Positions 7,472 through 14,594 of a stretch of 39,769 bases of DNA are shown in pieces. Positions within the stretch are counted from its first letter, which is position 1. Each line of letters opens with the position of its first letter. A program made the position numbers and the translations under genes. The notes under the pieces are model-generated. The model did no database searches, was not told the origin of the DNA, and saw only the letters and a list, made by a program, of their open reading frames with translations. Origin of the DNA: UQRS01 sp050946935 (GTDB taxonomy: Bacteria; Bacillota; Clostridia; Oscillospirales; Acutalibacteraceae); contig JBMNVR010000019.1 of the NCBI GenBank assembly GCA_050946935.1, forward strand, positions 1 through 39,769, in the 5' to 3' direction.

Positions 7472-9928
7472 TTATCCGGAGACAATCCGGCTGCGCAGTT
7501 CAACAACATCAGAGACGGTGAGCAAACCGTCGCCGTCCAGATCACCGCACACAACCTGCCGCGCGGTCGGATTTCCCGCAATGATGACGCTCCGCAGTTC
7601 AACAACATCAGAGACAGTCAGTATCCCGTTGTCATCCAGGTCGCCGGGAAGTGAGGTCTCCTCCCCCGTGTTCACCCGCACAGTCGCCGTGACCACAATG
7701 TCCTCGGGATTGAGCCAGCCGCTCCCCGTCAGAAGCAGGCTGCCGATCAGCCGTTGCTCTTCGGACTTATCGGGCAGATAAGTGGAGGTGTCCCAGACGA
7801 CCGGACAGTTAACCTCTACCCCGCTGCTGAGTACGACTTGTACTGTTTCAGGCAGAGAGAGAGCAGTCGCCGGTGTTCCTGCCTCAACCGAAAGGGCGGG
7901 CGCTTCATCCAGCACGCTGCGCACTGTATAAAGCGTTTCATCAGTCGGGAGCGGTTTCCCACTGTCGATGTACAGAGAAATTTCCGAAAGCTGCATCTTG
8001 TGCTCGCCGGCTTCGGCCGGAATCTTATCATAGTCAATATGTAATTTATAATAAGTATAGGCGACAGGCTGTGCAATATCAAAAAGAATCTCCGTGCTGT
8101 TCGACTTGGGCAGATCGGTGCATCCGGCCTTGGCGTCGATCACCGACCAGTCCTCCCCGTCCGACGAGCCGTAGAGAACCCAGTCGGTCGGGTTTCGATT
8201 GGTGTACTGTGCTGTGTCCCCACCCGTGGTCAGGCCGTAGCGCAGTGCCTCCACCGGGCCGGCGTCGACCTTCCAGACAATGTCGTCCGTACTGATAGCC
8301 GGTTTGGAATACAGCTTTGTGTCCCCTTTGCCGTCGAACGCTTTTTCCACACCCTCGCTATTGCTTTCACCGAAACGCGGACCGGCCAGCACGGTCACCT
8401 CGGCCGCATTGTCTATCTTTCGGACCGTGTCCGCGCAAAAACCATACAGGCGGATATTTTGCAGCACGGCGGAGGACGGCGCGTCGGCCATCACCAGCTT
8501 GACATACCGCACTCCTTCCAAAGCATTTAAGACTGTATAGGTATCACCGCTTACCACCGGCCTGACAATATCGCCGATGGTGTTCCAGGATGCGCCGTCC
8601 GCGCTCCCCAAAATCTCTACCGAACCGGGCAGAGTATCCGCCTCTCCGGCCGCAAAGGCAACCGTCGAAAGGTTGGTGAGGCCATCCAGCTCAAATGTTA
8701 CCTCCCAAAACACGCGGCCGCTGTATTTGCCGGAGGCAAGTTGCAGGTCAACCGTCTTCCCCGCCCCGGATTCTGCCAGCAAATTGGAGGAAACCTCTGC
8801 TGACCAAGCCAGGTTTTCAAGCCCCTCCAGCACAGAGAGGGTCGCCGCGCTCGGCGTCGCTTTGCCACTGACATACTGATTGGCCGGAATATCGGTAATC
8901 CCCTCCGCCGAATGCTGCGGAACGGCGTCCGTAATCGGCTTGGCCTCGCAATATACGCCGAAGTGATCAGAGCAGGGATGATTGTGATAGGTCGTTCCAT
9001 TATAATCAAAGGTAAACATATCGTTGACGACCGTGTACTGGTTCACCTCAAACATTCCCTTGGTCAGGAAGATGAAGTCGATCGGGCTTTTGGTATAATC
9101 TACATTGGGGGTAGAATTGATCTCACCGAGATTGCCCGATTCCCAGGCGTCGGGGTTCTGATATTCCGAAAAGGTCTTTCCCCCGACAACGATGGATTTT
9201 GCAATGGATTTGGAATCATCCATCACACTGGTCATCACGTTGTGGACGGTGCTCTCCTCCAGCGAGTTGTAATCGCCGGTGGCAACCGAAGGTATGTTTC
9301 CGTATGTTTCACTGACCCGCGCAATACGGGCGGTAATAATGCGGATGCCGTTCTCTTTTGCCAGGTCGCTGACATGATCCAGATGGGTGTTGAAGTGGAT
9401 GTATCTCTCCCCCGTTTCCCGGTTCTCCAGCACGGCGTAGGTGCAGATCCGGGTGTTCGAGGCATTCCACGCCGTGCCGGATTTCTGGTCAGGCGTTTCG
9501 GACAGCCAGAAGGTATCCCCCTCAATCAGACGATATTTTTCCGTTTTATAGAAAACCGGAGAAAATTCATTGCCGGTTCCGGTCGCATTCACATCGTCGG
9601 TGCCGCTGTCCCGACCCACTCCAACATATCCGTAGCCCAGCTTTTCCATCTCCGGCCGCAGATAACGCATCCAATCGTTGGTCGCCTCCTGAAATCCGAC
9701 CGAGTCGACGTCGTATCCCGCAATCAGCGAAAGCAGATGAGGCCCTCTGACCGAAGTGGACATGGCCCCGTGGCTGGTTGTGTCATAGCGCAGGTTAAAG
9801 GACATCAGGTGCAGATATTCTTCATCCGCCGTAGGGATAAAATCCTCCAGCGTGGCGCCGGCCGTCATGGAAAAAGCAAGCAAAAGTGCAAGGAAAAGCG
9901 CCGCAGCAGACTTGAATTTTCGTCTCAT
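7472..9928 (-). CDS. Secreted endonuclease/exonuclease/phosphatase-family enzyme with discoidin modules and a C-terminal dockerin
   Basis: An 818-residue exported, modular enzyme. Residues 1-26 are a signal peptide (MRRKFKSAAALFLALLLAFS). Residues ~35-335 form an EEP (DNase I/sphingomyelinase-like) domain with the full motif set: MSFNLRYD, GFQEAT, NTHLDH, GDYNS, DFIFLT and SDHFG. Residues ~350-680 look like two F5/8-type C (discoidin) carbohydrate-binding modules, and ~690-755 an Ig-like Big_4-type module (VVWDTSTY). The last ~60 residues are a type I dockerin with two EF-hand-like repeats (DLDDNGILTVSDVVELRS and DLDGDGLLTVSDVVELRS). Start: ATG 9928 with GGGAGG upstream. The dockerin implies attachment to a cohesin scaffold outside the cell; no scaffoldin is in this window. 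The substrate (nucleic acid, phospholipid or sugar phosphate) is not resolved by sequence. Confidence 0.9.
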   Translation of the reverse strand: MRRKFKSAAALFLALLLAFSMTAGATLEDFIPTADEEYLHLMSFNLRYDTTSHGAMSTSVRGPHLLSLIAGYDVDSVGFQEATNDWMRYLRPEMEKLGYGYVGVGRDSGTDDVNATGTGNEFSPVFYKTEKYRLIEGDTFWLSETPDQKSGTAWNASNTRICTYAVLENRETGERYIHFNTHLDHVSDLAKENGIRIITARIARVSETYGNIPSVATGDYNSLEESTVHNVMTSVMDDSKSIAKSIVVGGKTFSEYQNPDAWESGNLGEINSTPNVDYTKSPIDFIFLTKGMFEVNQYTVVNDMFTFDYNGTTYHNHPCSDHFGVYCEAKPITDAVPQHSAEGITDIPANQYVSGKATPSAATLSVLEGLENLAWSAEVSSNLLAESGAGKTVDLQLASGKYSGRVFWEVTFELDGLTNLSTVAFAAGEADTLPGSVEILGSADGASWNTIGDIVRPVVSGDTYTVLNALEGVRYVKLVMADAPSSAVLQNIRLYGFCADTVRKIDNAAEVTVLAGPRFGESNSEGVEKAFDGKGDTKLYSKPAISTDDIVWKVDAGPVEALRYGLTTGGDTAQYTNRNPTDWVLYGSSDGEDWSVIDAKAGCTDLPKSNSTEILFDIAQPVAYTYYKLHIDYDKIPAEAGEHKMQLSEISLYIDSGKPLPTDETLYTVRSVLDEAPALSVEAGTPATALSLPETVQVVLSSGVEVNCPVVWDTSTYLPDKSEEQRLIGSLLLTGSGWLNPEDIVVTATVRVNTGEETSLPGDLDDNGILTVSDVVELRSVIIAGNPTARQVVCGDLDGDGLLTVSDVVELRSRIVSG
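7494..7615 (-). repeat. 23-base identical repeat within the two dockerin segments
   Basis: The segments 7494-7516 and 7593-7615 are identical at DNA level and encode the VSDVVELR core of each dockerin half. Identity including synonymous positions suggests recent duplication or gene conversion of one half by the other. Confidence 0.8.
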
Positions 9929-10220
9929 GATACAAAAGCCTCCCTTTTAAATATACATTTGCCGTTTTCTGTATATTGTTTATCATAACACCCCATGGCC
10001 GCTTTGTGCACGAAAAATTTGTCTGATTATTATAAATTTTTGACATTTTAAATATTGATGCGCGGATTCTTTCTTGTTCGGATGCTTTTTCCTTCCGCTT
10101 CGTTCTACCTATTCAGCACATCCGACACCCCTGCACACGCCGGATTCCCCCGATCGGCCAATCCGACAAAGCCTCTCTGTTCCGCGCCAGAAAAAATACG
10201 TTGTCCGCCGGATTTTCATA
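9929..10220. other. Intergenic region between the nuclease gene and the tRNA pair
   Basis: It holds the minus-strand leader of the nuclease gene (with a possible TATGAT -10 box about 60 bases upstream of the start) and the approach to the tRNA promoter. I see no gene, no strong hairpin and no repeat. Confidence 0.5.
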
Positions 10221-10248
10221 TTGACATTTTTGCAAAGTATGGTATAAT
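10221..10248 (+). promoter_or_regulatory. Promoter of the tRNA-Met/tRNA-Trp operon
   Basis: Perfect TTGACA (10221-10226), 16-base spacer, perfect TATAAT (10243-10248) preceded by TGn. It is 22 bases upstream of the first tRNA. Confidence 0.9.
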
Positions 10249-10270
10249 AAATCTCGCGGTTTTAAGGCAT

Positions 10271-10347
10271 GGGCCATTAGCTCAGTTGGTTAGAGCAACC
10301 GGCTCATAACCGGTCGGTCCGGGGTTCGAGTCCCTGATGGCCCACCA
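10271..10347 (+). tRNA. tRNA-Met (CAT anticodon)
   Basis: 77 bases including the encoded CCA. The acceptor GGGCCAT pairs with ATGGCCC. The anticodon loop is CTCATAA in an ACCGG/CCGGT stem, and the T-loop is GTTCGAGTC. The body matches elongator tRNA-Met of Clostridia; a lysidine-modified tRNA-Ile with CAT is the alternative and cannot be fully excluded by eye. It is co-transcribed with tRNA-Trp 21 bases downstream. Confidence 0.9.
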
Positions 10348-10368
10348 ATTTTCCGCAGAATTACATAC

Positions 10369-10444
10369 AGGGGTATAGCTCAGATGGTAGAGCAGTGGTC
10401 TCCAAAACCACGTGCCGAGGGTTCGAGTCCTTCTGCCCCTGCCA
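10369..10444 (+). tRNA. tRNA-Trp (CCA anticodon)
   Basis: 76 bases including the encoded CCA. The acceptor AGGGGTA pairs with TGCCCCT, the anticodon loop is CTCCAAA, and the T-loop is GTTCGAGTC. The element at 10445-11053 starts at the next base, and the last bases of this tRNA are repeated at 11041-11053. Confidence 0.95.
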
Positions 10445-10487
10445 AAACGAAAACCCTGTCGGCTGTTGTCGGCAGGGTTTTCGTTTT
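10444..10487 (+). terminator. Terminator-like hairpin H1 at the left end of the tRNA-Trp element
   Basis: AAAACGAAAACCCTG pairs with CAGGGTTTTCGTTTT around a TCGG...TCGG inner loop. It starts immediately after the tRNA CCA and probably ends the tRNA transcript. The same hairpin with compensated changes is found behind tRNA-Leu (22816-22859). Confidence 0.85.
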
Positions 10488-10500
10488 GTATTATTCATTT

Positions 10501-10562
10501 TTCATTATTCAATATTCATCATTCATCAGACAGGATTTTCGTAATGAAGATTGAATAATGAA
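10501..10562 (+). repeat. Imperfect inverted array (hairpin H2) in copy A
   Basis: TTCATTATTCAATATTCAT (from 10501) is nearly complementary to AATGAAGATTGAATAATGAA (10543-10562), with the copied hairpin arm in the loop. The pairing is kept in copy B although the bases differ. Confidence 0.75.
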
Positions 10563-10583
10563 GCCGCTTACGCTGATGAATAA

Positions 10584-10612
10584 TTGATTTATGTTATCGT
10601 TTCTGCTATAAT
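10584..10612 (+). promoter_or_regulatory. Promoter of the four-helix-bundle gene
   Basis: TTGATT (10584-10589), 17-base spacer, TGC-TATAAT (-10 at 10607-10612). Copies A and B diverge right after the TTGATT. Confidence 0.65.
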
Positions 10613-10635
10613 ACAATAAAGAGGCGATATCTTAA

Positions 10636-10995
10636 ATGAAAGAAAATTTGCTTATAGATAAATCTATTGCTTTTGCTGCAAGAATAGTAAAATTACATCA
10701 ACATTTAATTAAAAACAAAAAGGAAACAGTAATTTCAAAACAGATTGTTCGTAGCGGCACAAGCATAGGTGCAAATATAAATGAAGCAAACTACGGTCAA
10801 AGTAAAGCTGATTTCATTTCTAAAATGCATATTGCATTAAAGGAAACCGCTGAATCAGAATATTGGATTAAGTTACTTTTTATGTCTGAATATATAGACG
10901 ATAAAATGAGCAAATCCTTGCTCGATGACTGTCTTGAAATCAAACGAATTTTAATCGCATCCATAAATACTGCAAAGAGCAATAAGCAACAGTAA
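10636..10995 (+). CDS. Four-helix-bundle protein, S23/bAvd-like (TIGR02436 type)
   Basis: A 119-residue all-helical protein. The motifs KQIVRSGTSIGANINEA and FISKMHIALKETAESEYWI are the hallmarks of the family first seen as ORFs in 23S rRNA intervening sequences, and related to the Avd accessory protein of diversity-generating retroelements. The family is basic and nucleic-acid associated, but its cellular role is unknown. Codon use is strongly A/T-ending, unlike all host genes here, indicating foreign origin. The ribosome binding site is a modest AAAGAGG with a long spacing. The gene lies inside the tRNA-Trp element, with its own promoter in front and the T-arm-like box starting directly after its stop codon. 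No reverse transcriptase or template repeat is nearby, so a DGR role is not supported. Confidence 0.9.
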   Translation: MKENLLIDKSIAFAARIVKLHQHLIKNKKETVISKQIVRSGTSIGANINEANYGQSKADFISKMHIALKETAESEYWIKLLFMSEYIDDKMSKSLLDDCLEIKRILIASINTAKSNKQQ

Positions 10996-11007
10996 GAGTT
11001 CAAATCC
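10996..11007 (+). other. T-arm-like box in copy A
   Basis: GAGTTCAAATCC resembles the T-stem/loop of a tRNA and abuts the stop codon of the four-helix gene. Counterparts on the minus strand of copy B are GAGGGTTCGAATCC (22700-22713) and GAGAGTTCGAAATC (22495-22508). Confidence 0.5.
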
Positions 11008-11049
11008 ATATGCGAAATCGGCAATTATATCTTTTTCATAGCCCCTGCC

Positions 11050-11090
11050 AAAAGAAAAAGCATCATCCAGAGGATGGTGCTTTTTCTTTT
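11050..11090 (+). terminator. Displaced native terminator of tRNA-Trp
   Basis: AAAAGAAAAAGCATCATCC pairs with GGATGGTGCTTTTTCTTTT around AGA, followed by C. It directly follows the duplicated tRNA end at 11041-11053, so it was probably the original tRNA-Trp terminator before the element arrived. Confidence 0.75.
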
Positions 11091-11304
11091 CGCTTCCGGC
11101 TGAGGGACCCATGCCAAGGCAGGTCGAAAATCCCATGGGGATTTTCATGCAGCTTAAAGGCGCGGAGACAACCTTCTGCGATATAAAGACAAAATAAAAA
11201 AGCCCGGAAGGTCCGTGCGTCGAACTTTCCGGGCCATTTGTGTTTGCCGAACCAGGCTTCTTTCAATCAACGGTTCATTGGACGAAAAAGAAACGCAATT
11301 TCAA
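11091..11304. other. Intergenic region downstream of the LysM-CAP gene
   Basis: It contains a small inverted repeat (GAAAATCCCATGGGGATTTTC near 11129-11149, 21 bases including centre) and the terminator at 11194-11237. No gene is seen; short open frames here lack ribosome binding sites. Confidence 0.5.
11194..11237 (-). terminator. Terminator of the LysM-CAP gene
   Basis: On the minus strand, GGCCCGGAAAGTTC pairs with GGACCTTCCGGGCT, followed by TTTTTTATTTT. Confidence 0.75.
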
Positions 11305-11916
11305 TCATCCAATAAACATCTGGGTCCAGTAATGCCCGTCTTTCACATATCCTACACCGATCTGCGTATAGGATGCATTGAGGATATTGGCTCTATGGCC
11401 GCTGGAATTCATCCATCCGTTCACTACCGCCTGCGGAGTTTGATATCCTTTGGCAATGTTTTCACCGGCTGTGCGGTATGAAATCCCAAAATTCTTAATC
11501 ATGGTAAAAGGTGAGCCGTATACCGGGCTGGTGTGCGAAAAATATTTGTTGTCATGCATATCCTGCGACTTATATCTCGCCACACGGCTCAGCTCCCAGT
11601 TAACCGTCAGCTTTTTCAGCCCGTTTTGCACCCGGATCTCATTCACAAGGTCAACTACTTGTTGCTCATAAGACGCCACGGTCGAGTCCAGCGTCGGTAT
11701 ATACACCTTCTGTCCGGGATAAATCAGATCGGGATTGGAAAACTGCGGATTGGCGTCAATAATCTCACTTACGCCGACCTGATATTTCACCGCAATTTTC
11801 CAAAGCGTGTCTCCGCGGACGACCGTGTGTGTCACCGTATCGGATGCGGCGGCACCTATAGACACGGTCCCCGCCAACATCAAAAAAGCAAATAAGCCGA
11901 TCAATATTTTTTTCAT
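11305..11916 (-). CDS. Secreted LysM plus CAP (SCP/PR1) domain protein
   Basis: A 203-residue exported protein. Residues 1-24 are a signal peptide (MKKILIGLFAFLMLAGTVSI). Residues ~29-73 are one LysM domain (HTVVRGDTLWKIAVKY to YPGQKVYIP) that binds peptidoglycan. Residues ~84-203 are a CAP domain like B. subtilis YkwD, with HTSPVYG, GENIAKG, GWMNSSGHRANIL and GVGYVKDGHYWTQMF, so the usual His/Glu/His cavity residues are present. Start: ATG 11916 with a perfect AGGAGGT; the open frame extends upstream through the promoter. In spore formers this architecture (SafA/CotN-like or YkwD) appears in coat or cell-wall proteins. Its exact function is not known. It is monocistronic, with a promoter at 11951-11980 and a terminator behind it. 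Confidence 0.9.
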   Translation of the reverse strand: MKKILIGLFAFLMLAGTVSIGAAASDTVTHTVVRGDTLWKIAVKYQVGVSEIIDANPQFSNPDLIYPGQKVYIPTLDSTVASYEQQVVDLVNEIRVQNGLKKLTVNWELSRVARYKSQDMHDNKYFSHTSPVYGSPFTMIKNFGISYRTAGENIAKGYQTPQAVVNGWMNSSGHRANILNASYTQIGVGYVKDGHYWTQMFIG

Positions 11917-11950
11917 AACTACCTCCTGTTTTGCCATATCGGCTATGGCC

Positions 11951-11980
11951 ATTCTAACACAGGCCATACCGCCTTTTCAA
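11951..11980 (-). promoter_or_regulatory. Promoter of the LysM-CAP gene
   Basis: On the minus strand TTGAAA (11980-11975), 18-base spacer, TAGAAT (11956-11951) with a TG just upstream. Confidence 0.6.
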
Positions 11981-12044
11981 ATGTAAGTTATGGTAATACG
12001 GTTTGAGGAAAGTTACAAGTCGGTTTTTGGGGGATAAAATAAAA

Positions 12045-12078
12045 AAAGCGAGGTATCCGCCTTAGGATACCTCGCTTT
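12045..12078 (-). terminator. Terminator of the rubrerythrin gene
   Basis: AAAGCGAGGTATCC pairs with GGATACCTCGCTTT. On the minus strand it is followed by a T run (TTTTTTTATTTT). Confidence 0.85.
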
Positions 12079-12100
12079 AGGCAAACATATGAAGAAAAGC

Positions 12101-12640
12101 TTAATAATTCTCCGCCTTAAGTTCGAAGAACGCCTGAGGATGCTTGCAGGCCGGACAAACCTCCGGCGCTTCAGCCGCGGCGTGGATATATCCGCAATTA
12201 CGGCATTTCCAGAGAACAACACCATCCCGCTTGAAGACGATGCCCTTTTCAACATTGGCAAGCAGCTTGCGATACCGCTCCTCATGCTCTTGCTCGACCT
12301 TGCCGACCATGGCGAACATGGCTGCGATCTCGTTAAAGCCCTCTTCCTTCGCTACTTCGGCAAACTCCCGGTACATCTCGGTCCACTCGTAATTTTCACC
12401 GTCAGCGGCATCTTTCAGGTTTTCGGCCGTGCCGGGCACACTGCCGTCGTGCAGCAGCTTAAACCAGAGCTTGGCATGCTCCTTCTCATTGCCGGCCGTT
12501 TCTTCAAAAATCGCCGAAATCTGGTTGTATCCCTCTTTCTTGGCGGCAGAAGCGTAATAGGTGTACTTATTTCTGGCCTGCGACTCACCTGCAAACGCAG
12601 TCATGAGATTGGTATAGGTTTTGCTCGTCTTAAAATCCAT
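12101..12640 (-). CDS. rbr: Rubrerythrin
   Basis: Non-haem iron peroxidase that reduces hydrogen peroxide in anaerobes, in the cytoplasm. The 179 residues begin with a ferritin-like domain carrying the di-iron ligands in the usual motifs (AFAGESQARNKYTYYA, EETAGNEKEHAKLW, EVAKEEGFNEIA and KVEQEHEERY). They end with a rubredoxin-like FeS4 domain with CRNCGY and CPACKHPQAFF. Length and domain order are typical of classical rubrerythrin. A good GGAGGT site precedes the ATG. It stands alone with its own terminator. No PerR gene is adjacent and I saw no clear PerR box. Confidence 0.97.
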   Translation of the reverse strand: MDFKTSKTYTNLMTAFAGESQARNKYTYYASAAKKEGYNQISAIFEETAGNEKEHAKLWFKLLHDGSVPGTAENLKDAADGENYEWTEMYREFAEVAKEEGFNEIAAMFAMVGKVEQEHEERYRKLLANVEKGIVFKRDGVVLWKCRNCGYIHAAAEAPEVCPACKHPQAFFELKAENY

Positions 12641-12777
12641 TGTAATTACCTCCGTTTTTTATTTTTTATTTCGCGGAACGTGGCGGCCGGATCGAAAAAC
12701 GCCCAGGCACAAAACACGCCGGAATAAAATCAACTGTCATTATTTTGCCAAAACAAAAGCAAAATATCACTGTGCGG

Positions 12778-13806
12778 CTACGACTCGTCCGAATAAAGAT
12801 TCTTGCGGGTACGGTATTCATAATCCGAGGCGCGCAGCAAATTTGGGTTGCGCACCGCGATACCGACGCCCTTGGCAACAACATGCGTATGATCCTCCGC
12901 CGGGGCGGCCGACACGCCGGTTCGCTCGCACAGATACTCTCCCATCCCGAAAAGCGCCGCACCCCCGCCTATCAGGCGGATGCCGTCCTCACATATATCG
13001 GCGGCAAGGTCGGGCAGCGTGCGCTCCAGCACCTCAGCCACGGCGGCGCCGATCGCCTCTGTCACAGAAGATGTCGCCGTGTAAATCTGATCCGAGGTGA
13101 CCGAAAAGGATTTTGGCATACCCGTTACCAGGTCTATTCCGCCAGCCCGCATGGTCAGCGGCACCGACCGGCGGTAGGCCGCACCGATCTGCATTTTAAT
13201 CTTTTCAGCCGTGTGCGGACCAATCAGCATATTATACTCCTGCCGGATGAATTTGACGATCGCCTCGTCATAATCATCCGACGCCGTTGGAATGGTCACA
13301 CACTCGGCCACACCCCCCATCGAGGTCACCGCAATATCGGTTGTCCCGGCGCCGAGATCTACAATCATGCTGCCGTGCGGCATGGTGAAGTTCAGGCCGA
13401 GGCCGATCGCCGCCGCCGTGGCCGTCTCCACCACGCGGACGTCGCGGCCGCCGGCTTCTTCCACAATCTGGGCGGCCGAACGCTGCTCCACTGCGGTCGC
13501 GCTGCCCGGCGCGGTGATCGCAACGCGAGGCTTGACGATCCGGTTGCCAAACGCCTTGCGCAAAAAAAACTTCAGCATCAGCACAGCAAGCTCCATATCC
13601 GATACCACGCCGTGCTTGATGGGACGAACCACAGTAATATCCTGATCGGTCCGACCGGCCAGATCAAAGGCCGCCTTGCCGAAAAAGAGGGGCTTGCCGG
13701 TTTCACTGTCCACGGCGGCGGCCGTCGGTTCCTCCAACACAAGCTTCTGCCCCGCCATGATAACGGTTTTATAAGTACCCAAATCAATTCCGATATCTGT
13801 AAACAC
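12778..13806 (-). CDS. MreB/Mbl family actin-like rod-shape protein
   Basis: Predicted bacterial actin that polymerises under the membrane and guides lateral wall synthesis. The ATPase fold motifs are visible: GIDLGTYKTVI (phosphate 1), VRPIKHGVVSDME, VVETATAAAIGLGL, MIVDLGAGTTDIAV (phosphate 2) and IRLIGGGAALFGM (adenosine). At 342 residues it has MreB length. The phosphate 1 loop reads DLGTYKT rather than the common DLGTANT, so it is probably a divergent paralogue. mreC and mreD are not adjacent, as for Mbl or MreBH. Start: GTG 13806 after GAGG. Its own promoter overlaps the end of comF. Confidence 0.88.
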   Translation of the reverse strand: MFTDIGIDLGTYKTVIMAGQKLVLEEPTAAAVDSETGKPLFFGKAAFDLAGRTDQDITVVRPIKHGVVSDMELAVLMLKFFLRKAFGNRIVKPRVAITAPGSATAVEQRSAAQIVEEAGGRDVRVVETATAAAIGLGLNFTMPHGSMIVDLGAGTTDIAVTSMGGVAECVTIPTASDDYDEAIVKFIRQEYNMLIGPHTAEKIKMQIGAAYRRSVPLTMRAGGIDLVTGMPKSFSVTSDQIYTATSSVTEAIGAAVAEVLERTLPDLAADICEDGIRLIGGGAALFGMGEYLCERTGVSAAPAEDHTHVVAKGVGIAVRNPNLLRASDYEYRTRKNLYSDES

Positions 13807-13890
13807 TACTTTATTTCCTCAATTCTTTAAACAAACGAGCCGCCAGACGGCGCAGAAAATTTTTCCAACCGAAACATCTGTTTCAACATT

Positions 13891-13919
13891 ATTATATCCC
13901 AACTGCCAAAGGATTACAA
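13891..13919 (-). promoter_or_regulatory. Promoter of the mreB-like gene overlapping the comF stop codon
   Basis: On the minus strand TTGTAA (13919-13914), 17-base spacer, TATAAT (13896-13891). The -35 hexamer contains the TAA stop codon of comF. Confidence 0.6.
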
Positions 13920-14558
13920 GAAAGTTTTTTGATTCACCGCAGCCACGGCGCCGACGACTTCTGCCGCACCGGCCGTCTTGAGGATGCGGGCGCACTCCTC
14001 CAGTGTGGCGCCGGTTGTTTTGATATCGTCAATCAGCAGGATTCGCCGTCCGCGCACATCGTCCCATACGGCAAAGCAACCCGAAATATTCTCCCGCCGC
14101 GCGGCAGACGAAAGCCGGTGCTGTGGCCGGCTCTCCCGACATTTGACCAGCCCGGCCGGCAGCACCGGCAGGCCGAGGATTTCACCCACCCGCGCCGCCA
14201 GCCGTTCCGATTGATTAAAGCCGCGCGTTTTTTGAGATTTTGCCCCCATCGGCACAAAACAAACGCCGTCGCAGGACAACCCAAGCGCCCGAACAGCCGC
14301 AGCAATCTCCCCGCCAAAATAGCGGGTGTTGTCCCGGCGGCGGTAATACTTCATATTGAGCAACCCCTGCCGCACCGGCCCGGTGTAGAAAAAGGGCGCG
14401 GCCAGCCCATCGGTATATTTCCCGCGCGGAAGCAATGCCGACACCCGCGCGACCCGCCCGGCACAGCCGGAACAAAAGCCGTCATTCTCCATCACCTTTC
14501 CACAGGCAACGCACCGGTGCGGAAAGAACAGCGCCGCAAAATTTTCGATTATTTTCAC
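13914..14558 (-). CDS. comF: ComF family phosphoribosyltransferase-like protein
   Basis: A 214-residue ComF family protein. The N-terminus has a zinc-finger pair (CVACGKVMENDGFCSGC) and the C-terminus a type I phosphoribosyltransferase fold with the PRPP motif ILLIDDIKTTGATL. ComF proteins take part in handling single-stranded DNA during natural transformation in some bacteria; their enzyme activity is not established. The gene lies 36 bases downstream of recD2 in the same direction, which suits a DNA-uptake or recombination role. No comFA helicase gene is adjacent, unlike in Bacillus. Start: ATG 14558, with a moderate AGGA-type site upstream. Confidence 0.9.
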   Translation of the reverse strand: MKIIENFAALFFPHRCVACGKVMENDGFCSGCAGRVARVSALLPRGKYTDGLAAPFFYTGPVRQGLLNMKYYRRRDNTRYFGGEIAAAVRALGLSCDGVCFVPMGAKSQKTRGFNQSERLAARVGEILGLPVLPAGLVKCRESRPQHRLSSAARRENISGCFAVWDDVRGRRILLIDDIKTTGATLEECARILKTAGAAEVVGAVAAVNQKTFL

Positions 14559-14594
14559 AGCTTTCTCCGTCCTTTCCTGCGCAAAACGCGCAAG

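Larger units (their letters stand above)
10445..11053 (+). mobile_element. tRNA-Trp-associated element with a four-helix-bundle gene (copy A)
   Basis: An AT-rich insertion between tRNA-Trp and what looks like its native terminator (11050-11090). Order: hairpin H1 (10444-10487), an ATTCAT-rich array, a short copy of the hairpin arm (GACAGGATTTTCG, 10529-10541), a complementary array, the block CGCTTACGCTGATGAATAAT ending in TTGATT, a promoter and gene (10584-10995), a T-arm-like box (10996-11007), and the end CTTTTTCATAGCCC (to 11043). The 13 bases GCCCCTGCCAAAA at the tRNA 3' end (10435-10447) recur at 11041-11053, like a target duplication or att pair. No recombinase is encoded, so mobility would need help in trans. 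The same ends occur at 22458-22858. Confidence 0.7.

Noticed and set aside
9929..10270. Small 84-codon frame at 10055-10309
   Set aside because: It overlaps the tRNA promoter and runs into tRNA-Met (ending LAQLVRATGS, a typical false translation of a tRNA).
10490..10590. ATTCAT-rich array as a CRISPR
   Set aside because: The units are not constant repeats with unique spacers; they are short, degenerate and arranged as an inverted pair. No cas genes are present.
10636..10995. Diversity-generating retroelement because of the Avd-like protein
   Set aside because: No reverse transcriptase, template repeat or variable repeat is present in the window.
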